Source: an uncultured Planctomycetaceae bacterium
GTDB lineage: Bacteria > Planctomycetota > Planctomycetia > Planctomycetales > Planctomycetaceae
Reading direction: 5' to 3'
Length of the DNA: 7,498 nucleotides
Assembly: GCA_903823545.1 (NCBI GenBank)
Contig: CAIJTL010000924.1
Span: forward strand, 1 to 7,498
In this document: positions 6,780-7,498 of the stretch, piece by piece
Layout: each line of letters begins with the position of its first letter
Numbering within the stretch: position 1 is the first letter of the stretch
Translations under genes and position numbers: made by a program
The notes under the pieces: generated by a model
The model's input: the letters and a program-made list of their open reading frames with translations, nothing else
Databases searched by the model: none
What the model was told of the DNA's origin: nothing

Positions 6780-7498
6780 ATGTCCTCTTCGCCGCCGAGT
6801 TCGAGACGCCTGAAAGTGATGTTGCTCGTCCCGACGCTCGATCAGTCGGGGGCTGAGAAGCAATTGGTCTTGCTCGCTTGCCGATTGCCACCCGATGAGT
6901 TCGATGTGCACGTCGTCGCGATGACTCGAAGTGGTCCGCTGGCGAAAGAACTCGCCGATCACGGAGTGCGATTGACTGTTCTTGGGAAGAAATGGAAGTT
7001 CGATCCATTCACGTTCTGGCGATTGCGAAAGCTCATCCAAAGCGAGCAACCCGACATTCTTCATACATGGCTGTTCGCAGCAAATGCGTATGCTCGATTG
7101 ATCGTCGGACGCCGCATGTCTCACCGCCTGAAGATTGTTGTCTCTGAGCGTTGTGTTGATGTTTGGAAGTCGGGATGGCAGTTATGGCTCGACCAAAAAC
7201 TGATCGGTCGCACGGATCGGCTCATTGGGAACTCGCATGCCGTGGCGGAGTTCTACCGCTCGATCGGTTATCCCGATGACATCGTTCGAGTCATCCACAA
7301 TGGCATCTCAATCCCCGAAAATTTCACGACCGATCGCGAAGCGTTGTTGGCCGAGTTGGAGATTCCCGTCGGATCGCCGGTGATCGGTTTCATTGGCCGG
7401 ATGGCTCGGCAGAAGAGGGGTGAAGATATTGTCTTCGCGATGGCATTGGTCGCCATTCTGCGACCGGACGCGCATTTGTTGATGATTGGCGAAGGTCC
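6780..7498 (+). CDS. GT4-type (group 1) glycosyltransferase, 3' partial
   Basis: The N-terminal 239 residues of a GT-B-fold glycosyltransferase that transfers a sugar from a nucleotide donor, probably in surface polysaccharide or glycolipid assembly at the cytoplasmic side of the membrane. The frame is open from an in-frame stop at 6753-6755 to the right edge. Visible signs: beta-strand LKVMLLVPTL (11-20) followed by SGAEKQL (23-29), the usual N-terminal Gly-containing acceptor loop; PDILHTW (91-97); SE (122-123) and GNSHAV (150-155) at the end of the N-terminal domain; VIHNGI (171-176); and the linker into the C-terminal domain, VIGFIGRMARQKRGED (201-216), ending in LLMIGEG (233-239). The donor-site EX7E motif should lie beyond the window. 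Starts at ATG 6756, 6780 and 6819 are all possible; 6780 is preferred for its weak purine stretch ACGAGA upstream and usual N-terminal length. The gene follows the REP-like element, so it probably has its own promoter. Confidence 0.88.
   Translation, partial: MSSSPPSSRRLKVMLLVPTLDQSGAEKQLVLLACRLPPDEFDVHVVAMTRSGPLAKELADHGVRLTVLGKKWKFDPFTFWRLRKLIQSEQPDILHTWLFAANAYARLIVGRRMSHRLKIVVSERCVDVWKSGWQLWLDQKLIGRTDRLIGNSHAVAEFYRSIGYPDDIVRVIHNGISIPENFTTDREALLAELEIPVGSPVIGFIGRMARQKRGEDIVFAMALVAILRPDAHLLMIGEG

Overview
The window reads as a bacterial chromosome segment of moderate GC, most plausibly from a planctomycete. That assignment is an inference. It rests on the gene style (a tyrosine-kinase/chain-length protein followed by a Wzy_C-TPR fusion, and a stand-alone zinc-finger anti-sigma-like protein) and on a GGGCTTTAGCCC-type intergenic palindrome. 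No rRNA, tRNA, CRISPR array, transposase or phage gene is visible. All clear genes are on the + strand except one small - strand gene at 5468-5878.

Left part (1-4119): the 3' end of a membrane-anchored BY-kinase/polysaccharide co-polymerase (Wzc/GumC-CapB type) with a striking Tyr-Gly repeat tail. A 67-nt gap and a strong Shine-Dalgarno separate it from a 925-residue O-antigen ligase/polymerase-like membrane protein (Wzy_C) fused to a long TPR region. Together they look like the export and polymerisation end of an exopolysaccharide or surface-glycan locus.

Middle part (4120-5422): a 178-nt leader with a possible RNA fold reaching the GTG start, then a secreted or membrane PAP2-family phosphatase. 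It has an intact catalytic triad of motifs and an unusual cysteine-rich segment before the domain. It could recycle lipid carrier for the glycan pathway, but this rests only on family and position.

Right part (5423-7498): a convergent small zinc-finger/anti-sigma-like gene on the - strand shares a 172-nt divergent region, holding short inverted and direct repeats, with a typical 2-Cys peroxiredoxin. A roughly 70-nt REP-like inverted repeat follows the peroxiredoxin. Then comes the 5' part of a family-4-type glycosyltransferase that runs off the right edge and returns to the glycan theme.

No clearly new multi-gene system was found. The points most worth a second look are the (GY)n kinase tail, the cysteine-rich PAP2 extension and its structured leader, the GGLG/YF-type peroxiredoxin beside an orphan anti-sigma-like gene, and the palindrome at 6675-6744.
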